From a virus: DNA of 37,449 nucleotides. Where the stretch lies: the IMG/VR virus record IMGVR_UViG_3300007734_000650, positions 1 to 37,449 of that record; one strand, 5' to 3'. The notes beneath the pieces were generated by a model. The model did no database searches. It was not told the origin of the DNA and was given only the letters and a program-made list of their open reading frames with translations. Of the stretch, positions 31,241-37,047 are shown in pieces. The translations under genes and the position numbers were made by a program. Position 1 is the stretch's first letter, and each line of letters starts with the position of its first letter.

Positions 31241-31824
31241 CACTGTGCAATTGCTTTGAATGCGGAAAAACATTTGAACGCTATAGAATTAGCGCAAAAC
31301 GTGCTGCCAATCCGCAGTTTTGCTCCAAAACTTGTCAAGCAGCAACAAGAAATAAAAGAGCAAAAGAAAATATTACGAAAAGATTTTATGAGCGCGTTAA
31401 TGTTGGCTTGCCGCATGAATGTTGGGAATGGAAAGCCAGAAGAGATTTAAATGGATATGGCTTGATTGATATTGGAGGAAGGCCAAATTTGGCTCATCGA
31501 GTGTCTTTTTTCATAACTTATGGCTATGAATGCGAAAACGTGTGCCATGCTTGCGATAATCCGCCGTGTTGCAATCCAAAACATCTTTGGGCGGGAAATC
31601 CGAAATTAAACGTGACAGACATGGTTTTAAAAGGTCGCTGGCGTGGCGGACCGCCATTGCGCGGCTCTTTAAATCCAGCATCAAAACTTACCGAACAACA
31701 GGTAATTTTAATTATTAATTCAACAGAAAGCTACAAGAAGCTCAGCGAGAAATTCAACGTATCTACTACAGCAATTCGGCATATTAAGACGCGACAAAAT
31801 TGGAAATATTTGAAGGCGAGCTAA
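31237..31824 (+). CDS. Free-standing HNH homing-type endonuclease
   Basis: 195 aa. Two N-terminal Cys pairs (CNCFECGKTF, QFCSKTC), then the HNH core: HECWEWKARRDLNGYGLIDI, AHRVSFFITYG, VCHACDNPPCCNPKHLWAGN, with conserved His/Asn/Lys/Gly residues. The C-terminal tail has a small HTH (KKLSEKFNVSTTAIRHIKTR) like NUMOD-type DNA-recognition modules. It is clearly A/T-rich compared with neighbours, consistent with recent transfer. It is inserted between the native 5' end and a second copy of another HNH gene. Confidence 0.85.
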   Translation: MTLCNCFECGKTFERYRISAKRAANPQFCSKTCQAATRNKRAKENITKRFYERVNVGLPHECWEWKARRDLNGYGLIDIGGRPNLAHRVSFFITYGYECENVCHACDNPPCCNPKHLWAGNPKLNVTDMVLKGRWRGGPPLRGSLNPASKLTEQQVILIINSTESYKKLSEKFNVSTTAIRHIKTRQNWKYLKAS

Positions 31825-32187
31825 ATGGCAAGGCGCGAGTTTCCAAAATCAATTAAAGTGCAAATAGTAAAACGCGCCATGCAAAATAACGGCGTTGTTT
31901 ATTGTGAAACATGTGGGCAGCAGACAAAACAATATGAAATTGACCACAAAATACCGGATGCGATGGGAGGCGAGCCAATTGCGTCAAATGCAGTTCTCAT
32001 GTGCAAAAGTTGCCACAAGGAAAAAACGCGCGCTGACGTTGGTGCTATCGCGAAAGCAAAGAGGGTTGAAGCTCGCAATCTTGGCATACGCAAAAGCGGC
32101 AAAGGCTTCCCGCGACGCGAAAAGGAAAAGCTGGAACTGACAAAGGTCGTATCACGACGGCCAATGTATGAGGAAATCAATGGCTGA
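31825..32187 (+). CDS. HNH endonuclease with recoded 5' part
   Basis: 120 aa. HNH core: YCETCGQQTKQYEIDHKIPD, AMGGEPIASNAVLMCKSCHK (CxxC..IDH..SN..L.C..CH). This is the phage HNH type often next to recombination or packaging genes. The first part is A/T-rich and diverged from the orphan 5' end at 31142, whereas the last third (IAKAKRVEARNLGIRKSGKG) has base composition like the surrounding phage, so it looks like a hybrid gene made by the insertion event. Confidence 0.8.
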   Translation: MARREFPKSIKVQIVKRAMQNNGVVYCETCGQQTKQYEIDHKIPDAMGGEPIASNAVLMCKSCHKEKTRADVGAIAKAKRVEARNLGIRKSGKGFPRREKEKLELTKVVSRRPMYEEING

Positions 32188-32533
32188 GCGGATACAGGCC
32201 AAAGACGCTGCAAGCATTCTTGGCATTTCAGCCGGGAATGTCATAGCCTTGGCATGTCGGGGAGAATTACCCGGCTCAGCAAAAATCGGCGGTCGCTGGA
32301 CCTTCGACGAGAAGAAAATCCGCGACTTTATAGCCGAGAGGGAGGCGGAATGTCTGACCAAAATCTCTATCAGAGAGCGGGCATATACTGGCTGCGCGCC
32401 ACCGTTAACGGCGTCGAATGCCGAGAAAGCCTACACACAGACGATATTAAAGATGCGCGGAAAGCACGGGACAAACGCCTCAACGAGCTTAAAGCAGCGC
32501 GCAAACGCGGTCAGGCCCGGAAATCGTGGCTAG
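32180..32533 (+). CDS. Excisionase-like HTH protein with read-through frame over integrase
   Basis: 117 aa from the ATG at 32180 (GAGGAAATCA upstream). Residues 1-57 form a compact HTH_17/excisionase-type domain (QAKDAASILGISAGNVIALA, CRGELPGSAKIGGRW). The frame then runs 184 nt into the integrase gene in another frame. At the integrase start the expected ATGA overlap reads ATGT, so a stop may have been lost. Only the first ~57 residues are likely meaningful. A directionality role is inferred from position. Confidence 0.6.
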   Translation: MAERIQAKDAASILGISAGNVIALACRGELPGSAKIGGRWTFDEKKIRDFIAEREAECLTKISIRERAYTGCAPPLTASNAEKAYTQTILKMRGKHGTNASTSLKQRANAVRPGNRG

Positions 32534-33399
32534 AGGCCGTGGCGGAATGGTTTGCACACGCCGAGGATCAGATCGCAGCCTCAACCGCTATGAGATATGC
32601 CGTGTCCCTTGAACAGGCTAAACCCTACCTGTCCCGCTACAGCGTGGATCAGATCGACGGTCAGGTGATAGCCGGTTACATGACGGCTCGGCGGAAGACG
32701 GGAGCCAGCGCGGCCACGATCCGGCGCGATCTGACGGCTATTAGCCGGGTGCTGGAATATGCGGAGGCTATGGGTTGGAGAGAGGGAAACCCTACCCTGT
32801 CCAAACGCCGTTTGCTGCGCGAGAGGCGCGATCCTATCGTCCTTCCCGAGATCAGAAACATAGAGGCCATTATAGAAGCCGCCGGGCCGCGTATGGGCGC
32901 TATGATCCGGGCTGCTTGGCTTACCGGCTGTCGTCAGGGCGAGTTAGTCACGGCAAAATGGACCGGCTTCAATGATAAGGCCAGAACCCTTGAGGTAATT
33001 GGGAAAGGCAACAAGCGGCGGGTGATTACCCTATCCATAGACGCATCGCGGCACATTTCGAGCCAGCCGCATACCCTCGGTAGCGATCTAATATTCTGTC
33101 AGGCCAATGGCGAGCCATTCCGGCAGGCCGCGTCGGACTTCACCCACCATAGGCGGAAAGTAGCCTCTCAATCGGCCAGAAAAGGCCGTCCGTTTGTTCC
33201 GTTCCGTTTCCACGATCTGAGGCACCTGTTCGCCGTCGAGGCGCTACAGGCGGGCATGAGCATCTACGATTTACAGCACCACCTCGGCCATACCTCGGTC
33301 AAGACGACGGAAATTTATCTTGAGTTCCTGACGACGGAGCAGAAAGCCGTCGCGAAAGCCGGGTCGGCACAATTTGTCGGCACAGCAAAACATAGGTAA
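32350..33399 (+). CDS. int: Tyrosine integrase
   Basis: 349 aa from the ATG at 32350 (GGAGG upstream). N-terminal arm/core-binding region (LYQRAGIYWLRATVNGVECR; RDLTAISRVLEYAEAMGWRE), catalytic domain with Arg in AAWLTGCRQGELVTAKW, Lys in GKGNKRRVITL, His-x-x-Arg in FRFHDLRHLFAVEALQ, His in LGHTSVKTTEIY, and the nucleophilic Tyr at its end. attP follows 33 nt downstream. It inserts the phage into a host tRNA-Ser gene. Confidence 0.92.
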   Translation: MSDQNLYQRAGIYWLRATVNGVECRESLHTDDIKDARKARDKRLNELKAARKRGQARKSWLEAVAEWFAHAEDQIAASTAMRYAVSLEQAKPYLSRYSVDQIDGQVIAGYMTARRKTGASAATIRRDLTAISRVLEYAEAMGWREGNPTLSKRRLLRERRDPIVLPEIRNIEAIIEAAGPRMGAMIRAAWLTGCRQGELVTAKWTGFNDKARTLEVIGKGNKRRVITLSIDASRHISSQPHTLGSDLIFCQANGEPFRQAASDFTHHRRKVASQSARKGRPFVPFRFHDLRHLFAVEALQAGMSIYDLQHHLGHTSVKTTEIYLEFLTTEQKAVAKAGSAQFVGTAKHR

Positions 33400-33432
33400 T
33401 TGATTATGCTAGCATTAAGGCTGATATTTACG

Positions 33433-33493
33433 GGTCTTGAAAACCGCCGTGGGGGCAACTCCACCGTGGGTTCGAACCCCACCCCTTCCGCCA
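33433..33493 (+). other. attP: attP core: 3' half of tRNA-Ser(UGA)
   Basis: The sequence reads as the anticodon loop (CTTGAAA, anticodon TGA), a long variable arm (GTGGGGG-CAA-CTCCACC region), a T arm (GTGGG-TTCGAAC-CCCAC) and an acceptor end (CCCTTCC-G-CCA) of tRNA-Ser. The 5' half and D arm are missing, so this is not a functional tRNA. Located right after int, it is the attachment core that restores the host tRNA 3' end on integration. Confidence 0.85.
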
Positions 33494-33626
33494 TACATCA
33501 AACACTTGCAGCCGCTTTTAGCCTGTGGATAAATCGGGCCAGTTCTGCAAATATCCCGGCACAATTAGGTCCGACTCGGCACAGAACTCGGCACAGTCGT
33601 TTCCCGCTTTGTTCCGGGAGGCGCGC

Positions 33627-33884
33627 ATGAACCCGCAACAATTTTTATCCGAGGCGTCCGCTATCATTGGCGAGCGTGGCCTAGACTATGGCGGGATAGA
33701 AGACAATTTTGAGAACGTGGCGCGGATTGCAAACGCAATTTTAGGCCGTGCGCTGACCGCTCATGACGTTGCGATCATTATGGCCTCGGTCAAGCTGGCG
33801 CGTATGCGGACAAGTCCGGCTAAGCGGGACAATTATCTCGACTGCGTGAATTACCTCGCCTTTGCCGCCGAGATTAAAAAATGA
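33627..33884 (+). CDS. DUF6378-like phage protein
   Basis: 85 aa from the ATG at 33627 (GGGAGG upstream). Motif GERGLDYGGIEDNFENVARI then DVAIIMASVKLARMRTSPAK, RDNYLDCVNYLAFA is characteristic of a widespread small phage protein family (DUF6378), whose role is unknown. First gene after attP; coupled by ATGA to the next. Confidence 0.7.
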   Translation: MNPQQFLSEASAIIGERGLDYGGIEDNFENVARIANAILGRALTAHDVAIIMASVKLARMRTSPAKRDNYLDCVNYLAFAAEIKK

Positions 33885-34186
33885 CGGCATACGAGAAAAT
33901 CAAAAAGCGCTGCGCTGAAGACCCTGAGTTTCGCGCTCGCTACCTCGCAATGAAGGCGAAGAACAATCAAGCCGTGCGGGATCGCGCCAAGGCGAAAATG
34001 ACGCCTGAACAGATTGAAGAACGCCGCAAGCGGAATGAGGAAAAACGCATTGCAGCGGTAAAGGCGGCGCATGAGCGCAAGTATGGGTCAAAACCAAAAC
34101 AGGAAAGACGTTCTGATCTGCCGGGGTGGAAGAAAGACAAACCGGGTCGGATCGTATCGCTCTGCGGTTGGAATGGGTGGGGATGA
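33881..34186 (+). CDS. Charged hypothetical protein
   Basis: 101 aa, very rich in Lys, Arg and Glu (helical KKRCAEDPEFRARYLAMKAK, QIEERRKRNEEKRIAAVKAA). Ends GRIVSLCGWNGWG. Probably a single long charged helix; nucleic-acid binding is possible. Coupled by ATGA upstream and overlapping the next start. Confidence 0.55.
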   Translation: MTAYEKIKKRCAEDPEFRARYLAMKAKNNQAVRDRAKAKMTPEQIEERRKRNEEKRIAAVKAAHERKYGSKPKQERRSDLPGWKKDKPGRIVSLCGWNGWG

Positions 34187-34278
34187 TGCTGCGCTGGGTC
34201 TACTGGATAATCGCCATCCTGACCGCGCTGATATGGGCGGCGGTGCTGACGTTTACGAAAGATGGGGGAGCGGGATGA
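34183..34278 (+). CDS. Small single-TM protein
   Basis: 31 aa: MMLRWVYWIIAILTALIWAA then VLTFTKDGGAG. A single TM helix with positive N-terminus. Start overlaps the previous stop and its stop overlaps the next ATG (ATGA). Function unknown. Confidence 0.5.
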   Translation: MMLRWVYWIIAILTALIWAAVLTFTKDGGAG

Positions 34279-34439
34279 ACTATTCAGAAGAAAGGCTGGC
34301 GCTTGTAAGGCGTATCGTAAAGATTTTATCGCCAAAAGCAGAGCCTACAGACGAGCAACTGAAGCGTATGCTGTGGCTTAATGAGTTGCGGAAAACGAAA
34401 AAGCATAAGGTTATTCTGAAGGGAGAGAAGGATGACTGA
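34275..34439 (+). CDS. Small basic hypothetical protein
   Basis: 54 aa from the ATG at 34275: MNYSEERLALVRRIVKILSP, KAEPTDEQLKRMLWLNELRK, then a Lys-rich end. Helical and basic. Coupled on both sides. Family unknown. Confidence 0.5.
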   Translation: MNYSEERLALVRRIVKILSPKAEPTDEQLKRMLWLNELRKTKKHKVILKGEKDD

Positions 34440-34794
34440 ACAGGAACGCGAAGAACTGATTGAGAAGATGGCGAAGGCTGCGTGGGAGAGCGATGGAGTG
34501 TTGAACTGGGAAGGGGTAGAATTTGGTCGCAAAATTTATTTACTCGAAGCCCGCGCCGCACTCGCAGTCGCTGAGCCGGTGATACGGGAGCAGGCGGACA
34601 ACGCCCTGCGCGAAGAAAACGCGCGGCTTCGGGCGGTTATTCAATTTATATTGGATAATCAAATTTCCGAGCGCAGAAGCGAACACATAGATTGCGTGAT
34701 TATTCACGGTGAGCCTATACGCGCCGCTCGCGCCGCTATTCTGGGAAAAGTTAAAGCCGAGGCCGCTTGTCCAGCGCCTGACGAAGCTCCTTAA
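34432..34794 (+). CDS. Hypothetical early protein at convergence point
   Basis: 120 aa: helical EREELIEKMAKAAWESDGVL, EARAALAVAEPVIREQADNA, then NQISERRSEHIDCVIIHGEP. Last gene of the rightward operon; its final ~44 nt overlap the end of the leftward 34751-35059 gene on the other strand. Family unknown. No clear bidirectional terminator is visible. Confidence 0.55.
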   Translation: MTEQEREELIEKMAKAAWESDGVLNWEGVEFGRKIYLLEARAALAVAEPVIREQADNALREENARLRAVIQFILDNQISERRSEHIDCVIIHGEPIRAARAAILGKVKAEAACPAPDEAP

Positions 34795-35059
34795 TCTCGT
34801 CGCGCAGCGCTTCAATCTCGTCGGTCAAATCCTTGACGCGAGCTTCATAGCCGTCAATGAGCGCCTGAAAATGCCGGGTCATGCTGTCTAGTTTAGCCGC
34901 CGCTGCGTCCGCTTCCAGTTTCGCCGTCTCAGCCGCAGCCTTTTTCCGGCCAGCCCAAAATCCAATTAGGCCAACCGGAGCAGACAGAGCAGCGCCGTAT
35001 TCCTTGAGTGCTTCCAGAAATTTCTGCGCTTCTTCCGTCACTTTTGCACCCATCCGCAT
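34751..35059 (-). CDS. Membrane/coiled-coil protein in lysis cassette
   Basis: 102 aa. A short hydrophobic segment (GAALSAPVGLIGFWAG, about residues 22-37) precedes a coiled coil (AKLEADAAAAKLDSMTRHFQ; VKDLTDEIEALRDEIKELRQ). This topology recalls an inner-membrane spanin or lysis accessory protein, but an i-spanin candidate is already present at 35168. It starts inside the end of the Rz1-like gene. Confidence 0.55.
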   Translation of the reverse strand: MRMGAKVTEEAQKFLEALKEYGAALSAPVGLIGFWAGRKKAAAETAKLEADAAAAKLDSMTRHFQALIDGYEARVKDLTDEIEALRDEIKELRQALDKRPRL

Positions 35060-35286
35060 TTCAGAGCCACGCCAACCGCGTTGTGTTCGCGGATTTGTGC
35101 AATCGTCGGTTTCGTATCGTGTCGGCTGTAATATATCGCTTTTGCCGTCGCGCAGAAGGACGCCGTATCAGTCGCGGAGAAACGGGTCTCGCTCGTCGAT
35201 TGACACGCTGCGAGCGTTAGCAGCCCGCACAGCTTCACGAGCCGCAACGGCAATCTGAGCGTCCCGGACCTGATTGTTGAGCGCAT
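35038..35286 (-). CDS. Outer-membrane spanin-like lipoprotein (Rz1-type)
   Basis: 82 aa from the ATG at 35286, with AGGAAAAG just upstream. Basic start, hydrophobic stretch LVKLCGLLTLAAC with a lipobox ending in Cys, then a segment SFCATAKAIYYSRHDTKPTI, AQIREHNAVGVALKCGW common in Rz1-like annotations. It begins within the i-spanin gene in another frame, the nested Rz/Rz1 layout, and bridges the envelope at lysis. Confidence 0.65.
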   Translation of the reverse strand: MRSTIRSGTLRLPLRLVKLCGLLTLAACQSTSETRFSATDTASFCATAKAIYYSRHDTKPTIAQIREHNAVGVALKCGWVQK

Positions 35287-35401
35287 CAAGCTTTTCCTGA
35301 ACACGGCCAGCGTCCACTAGCTGACGGGCATACAGCCATTCAAAGAGCTTACCAGCGGCCGTGAATAGACCGCTGATAGCCGTGAGGATTGCGACAATCA
35401 C
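35168..35401 (-). CDS. Inner-membrane spanin (Rz-like)
   Basis: 77 aa with a GTG start at 35401, overlapping the previous stop. An N-terminal TM helix (IVAILTAISGLFTAAGKLFE) is followed by a periplasmic coiled coil (VQEKLDALNNQVRDAQIAVA). The Rz1-like gene is nested in its 3' half. Together they form the candidate spanin pair that joins inner and outer membranes. Confidence 0.65.
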   Translation of the reverse strand: MIVAILTAISGLFTAAGKLFEWLYARQLVDAGRVQEKLDALNNQVRDAQIAVAAREAVRAANARSVSIDERDPFLRD

Positions 35402-35577
35402 GAGCGGGTTCCGCCGGTCACGTTAAAGTCCTTCGCGAAGATAAGACCGACGCCAAGCATCGCGCGCTGAAGCTCCGGCCAGTCAATGGTCTTCGTCTGC
35501 CAGATATTAAACAGCACGGTGACAAGCGTCAGGATGCCGGGAATGGTCGTCATCCAGTTGCTGAGAATGGTGGGCAT
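35398..35577 (-). CDS. Holin-like small membrane protein
   Basis: 59 aa from the ATG at 35577. Hydrophobic N-terminal part (TTIPGILTLVTVLFNIWQ), then LQRAMLGVGLIFAKDFNVTG; the GLIFAKDxNVTGG ending is typical of a small protein family in phage lysis cassettes. A candidate holin, unconfirmed because its hydrophobic segments are short. Overlaps the i-spanin start. Confidence 0.55.
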   Translation of the reverse strand: MPTILSNWMTTIPGILTLVTVLFNIWQTKTIDWPELQRAMLGVGLIFAKDFNVTGGTRS

Positions 35578-35578
35578 A

Positions 35579-35761
35579 TTAAACACTCCTGCATTGTGTG
35601 TAGCCGGGACGGATTTCACTACACACAACCGGCCTTGTGTGTTGCTGGGTATTCGAAAAACCTGCGCCTTCGACCGCGCAGCCTGTCAGCAAGAACGCCA
35701 CTCCAAAGAGGCATACGGTGAACAGGGAAGCGACAAGCAGAAAGCGTAGGGTTTCGGTCAT
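35579..35761 (-). CDS. Small lipoprotein in lysis cassette
   Basis: 60 aa from the ATG at 35761, coupled by ATGA to the upstream small membrane protein. Signal segment TLRFLLVASLFTVCLFGVAF, lipobox LLTGC, then a short periplasmic tail with two Cys (VVCSEIRPGYTQCRS). It could be a lysis lipoprotein or a lipoprotein altering the envelope of the lysogen. A hairpin CACACAA..TTGTGTG (35632-35651) lies in its coding region. Confidence 0.6.
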   Translation of the reverse strand: MTETLRFLLVASLFTVCLFGVAFLLTGCAVEGAGFSNTQQHTRPVVCSEIRPGYTQCRSV

Positions 35762-35847
35762 CGGGTGTCGACCCAGTGAATGGCGAGCATGATTAGGCAC
35801 ACCAGCAGCGCGCCGCCGGTCGCGATGGCGTTAAGGACGGTAATCAT
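35758..35847 (-). CDS. 29-aa membrane protein in lysis cassette
   Basis: MITVLNAIATGGALLVCLIM then LAIHWVDTR: a single TM helix of minimal size. Its ATG overlaps the stop of the orphan native endolysin end (ATGA), so it was once translationally coupled to endolysin; the HNH insertion has separated them. Its stop overlaps the next ATG. Confidence 0.6.
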   Translation of the reverse strand: MITVLNAIATGGALLVCLIMLAIHWVDTR

Positions 35848-35921
35848 GCGAGCTTAGTCGGCGGTTGCTTGCCAGCACGAAGCTGAGCCAGCGTCAGACC
35901 GCCGGTCCATTGAAAGTGAGG
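35844..35921 (-). pseudogene. Orphan 3' end of native endolysin gene
   Basis: The frame encodes PHFQWTGGLTLAQLRAGK followed by QPPTKLA-stop. The first 18 residues are identical to residues 118-135 of the active endolysin (36500-36925), but 13 or so third-position bases differ. This is the native gene end, displaced by the HNH insertion, with no start of its own. Confidence 0.85.
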
Positions 35922-36574
35922 ATTGTCTTTACTTTTGCGCATTTTTTTGTATCTTTCTGATATGCCTAGAAACTACAGAAAATCATCTATTGAAGGATTT
36001 CGCATTTGTAACAGATGCGAAAACGAGCTTCCGGCAACGGAACAATATTTTGGAATAGATAAAGGTCGTGCGCTTGGAATTGCGTACGAATGTCGGGAAT
36101 GCCATAAAAAAAGATGTGTTGGCAGAGATAAGCGTTTAAAACGTTGGCTTTCTATGACGGATGAGCAAAAGCAAAAAAAGAAAATTGCTCAACAGAAATA
36201 CGCAAAAACTACTATGGGCAGAGCTATATTTTTGCGCAAAGCATACGAGCGTATTGATGCTTGCGATATGTCCACAAAAGAAGTTGCTCAACTTATTTCA
36301 AAATCATGCTTTTATTGCGATACGGTTGATTACCCAAGAGGGCTAGATAGAATTGACAACAATTTGCCTCACGTAGCTGCAAATGTTGTTCCTTGTTGCG
36401 CAGCGTGTAATTTTGCAAGAGGCGACCGACTGACTGTTGAAGAAATGAAAATTGTCGGACAAGCCATAAAAACAATTTACGCGCTGCGCAAACAAGCTGT
36501 TAAGCATTCATCTTTGGAACTTTCCCCGCCCGCAACTGAGCCAAAGTAAGCCCCCCTGTCCATTGGAAGTGAGG
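35922..36574 (+). mobile_element. HNH insertion with replacement endolysin 3' end
   Basis: The block lies between two homologous stretches beginning with AAGTGAGG on the plus strand (35914-35921 and 36567-36574). It carries an HNH gene on the plus strand and, on the minus strand, a full substitute for the last ~25 endolysin codons. The insertion therefore disrupts the target site but keeps the endolysin ORF complete. It is A/T-rich compared with flanks. Confidence 0.75.
35962..36549 (+). CDS. Free-standing HNH homing-type endonuclease
   Basis: 195 aa from the ATG at 35962. An N-terminal Cys pair region (CNRCENELPA, YECRECHKKRC) is followed by a helical basic linker and the HNH core CFYCDTVDYPRGLDRIDNNL, PHVAANVVPCCAACNFARGD (CxxC..LDRIDN..N..PCC..CN). 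The last 15 residues are encoded antisense to the endolysin C-terminus. A/T-rich, on the strand opposite to the lysis genes, so probably transcribed on its own. Confidence 0.85.
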   Translation: MPRNYRKSSIEGFRICNRCENELPATEQYFGIDKGRALGIAYECRECHKKRCVGRDKRLKRWLSMTDEQKQKKKIAQQKYAKTTMGRAIFLRKAYERIDACDMSTKEVAQLISKSCFYCDTVDYPRGLDRIDNNLPHVAANVVPCCAACNFARGDRLTVEEMKIVGQAIKTIYALRKQAVKHSSLELSPPATEPK

Positions 36575-36925
36575 CATTTCTCGAAATTTTACCCAATCAC
36601 CGGCCCACTCAAGTCCGACGCCCTTGCCGATTGCGCCAAGCCTGCGGAACGTCCGCAAATCGTTCCACATCGCTTTGCCGTTCACGATAGGCACGACATC
36701 GAATGCGAGGCGATAATTGTGCCACGACTGACCGGCGCGAGCGTTTGTTACAATGCGGCCCGGCTTTGTCCTGCCCTGCGCGTAAAGCGAGTTTTGGCTT
36801 TCGCCGTCGCGATAGGTGGACGTGACAAGAACGTCGATGCCTTCCTTCTTCGCGGCAGTAATGAACTTTTTAGCCATATCCTGAACGACAGGGTGAAGGT
36901 CGGAGAGGTTGCGTGAGTTAATCAT
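36500..36925 (-). CDS. Endolysin, M15-family L-Ala-D-Glu-type peptidase
   Basis: 141 aa. M15C motif: TSTYRDGESQNSLYAQGRTK, RAGQSWHNYRLAFDVVP (zinc ligands His69, Asp76), GLEWAGDW (catalytic Glu106) and PHFQW (His119). It cuts the peptide stem of peptidoglycan at lysis. No signal peptide, so a holin must release it. The last 23 residues come from the HNH-associated replacement segment. The ATG overlaps the preceding small membrane gene (ATGA). Confidence 0.88.
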   Translation of the reverse strand: MINSRNLSDLHPVVQDMAKKFITAAKKEGIDVLVTSTYRDGESQNSLYAQGRTKPGRIVTNARAGQSWHNYRLAFDVVPIVNGKAMWNDLRTFRRLGAIGKGVGLEWAGDWVKFREMPHFQWTGGLTLAQLRAGKVPKMNA

Positions 36926-37041
36926 TGGAACAGCATTCCCCTATGCAGAAAAAAGCCTAGCTCGATGAGCAAGCGGCAAAGAAAAAGGGCCGCGCCAATG
37001 AGGCACAGCCCTTGAATAAACTTTATGTCGTCCTCTGGCAC
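36922..37041 (-). CDS. Small membrane protein before endolysin (possible holin)
   Basis: 39 aa with a GTG start at 37041: VPEDDIKFIQGLCLIGAALF then LCRLLIELGFFLHRGMLFQ, mostly hydrophobic. Its stop overlaps the endolysin ATG. No clear ribosome site. Location directly before the endolysin makes a holin role possible. Confidence 0.45.
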   Translation of the reverse strand: MPEDDIKFIQGLCLIGAALFLCRLLIELGFFLHRGMLFQ

Positions 37042-37047
37042 CGTTTT

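Noticed and set aside
33433-33493. Functional phage tRNA gene
   Set aside because: Only the 3' half is tRNA-like; the D arm and the 5' acceptor strand are absent and it directly follows the integrase, so attP is the better reading.
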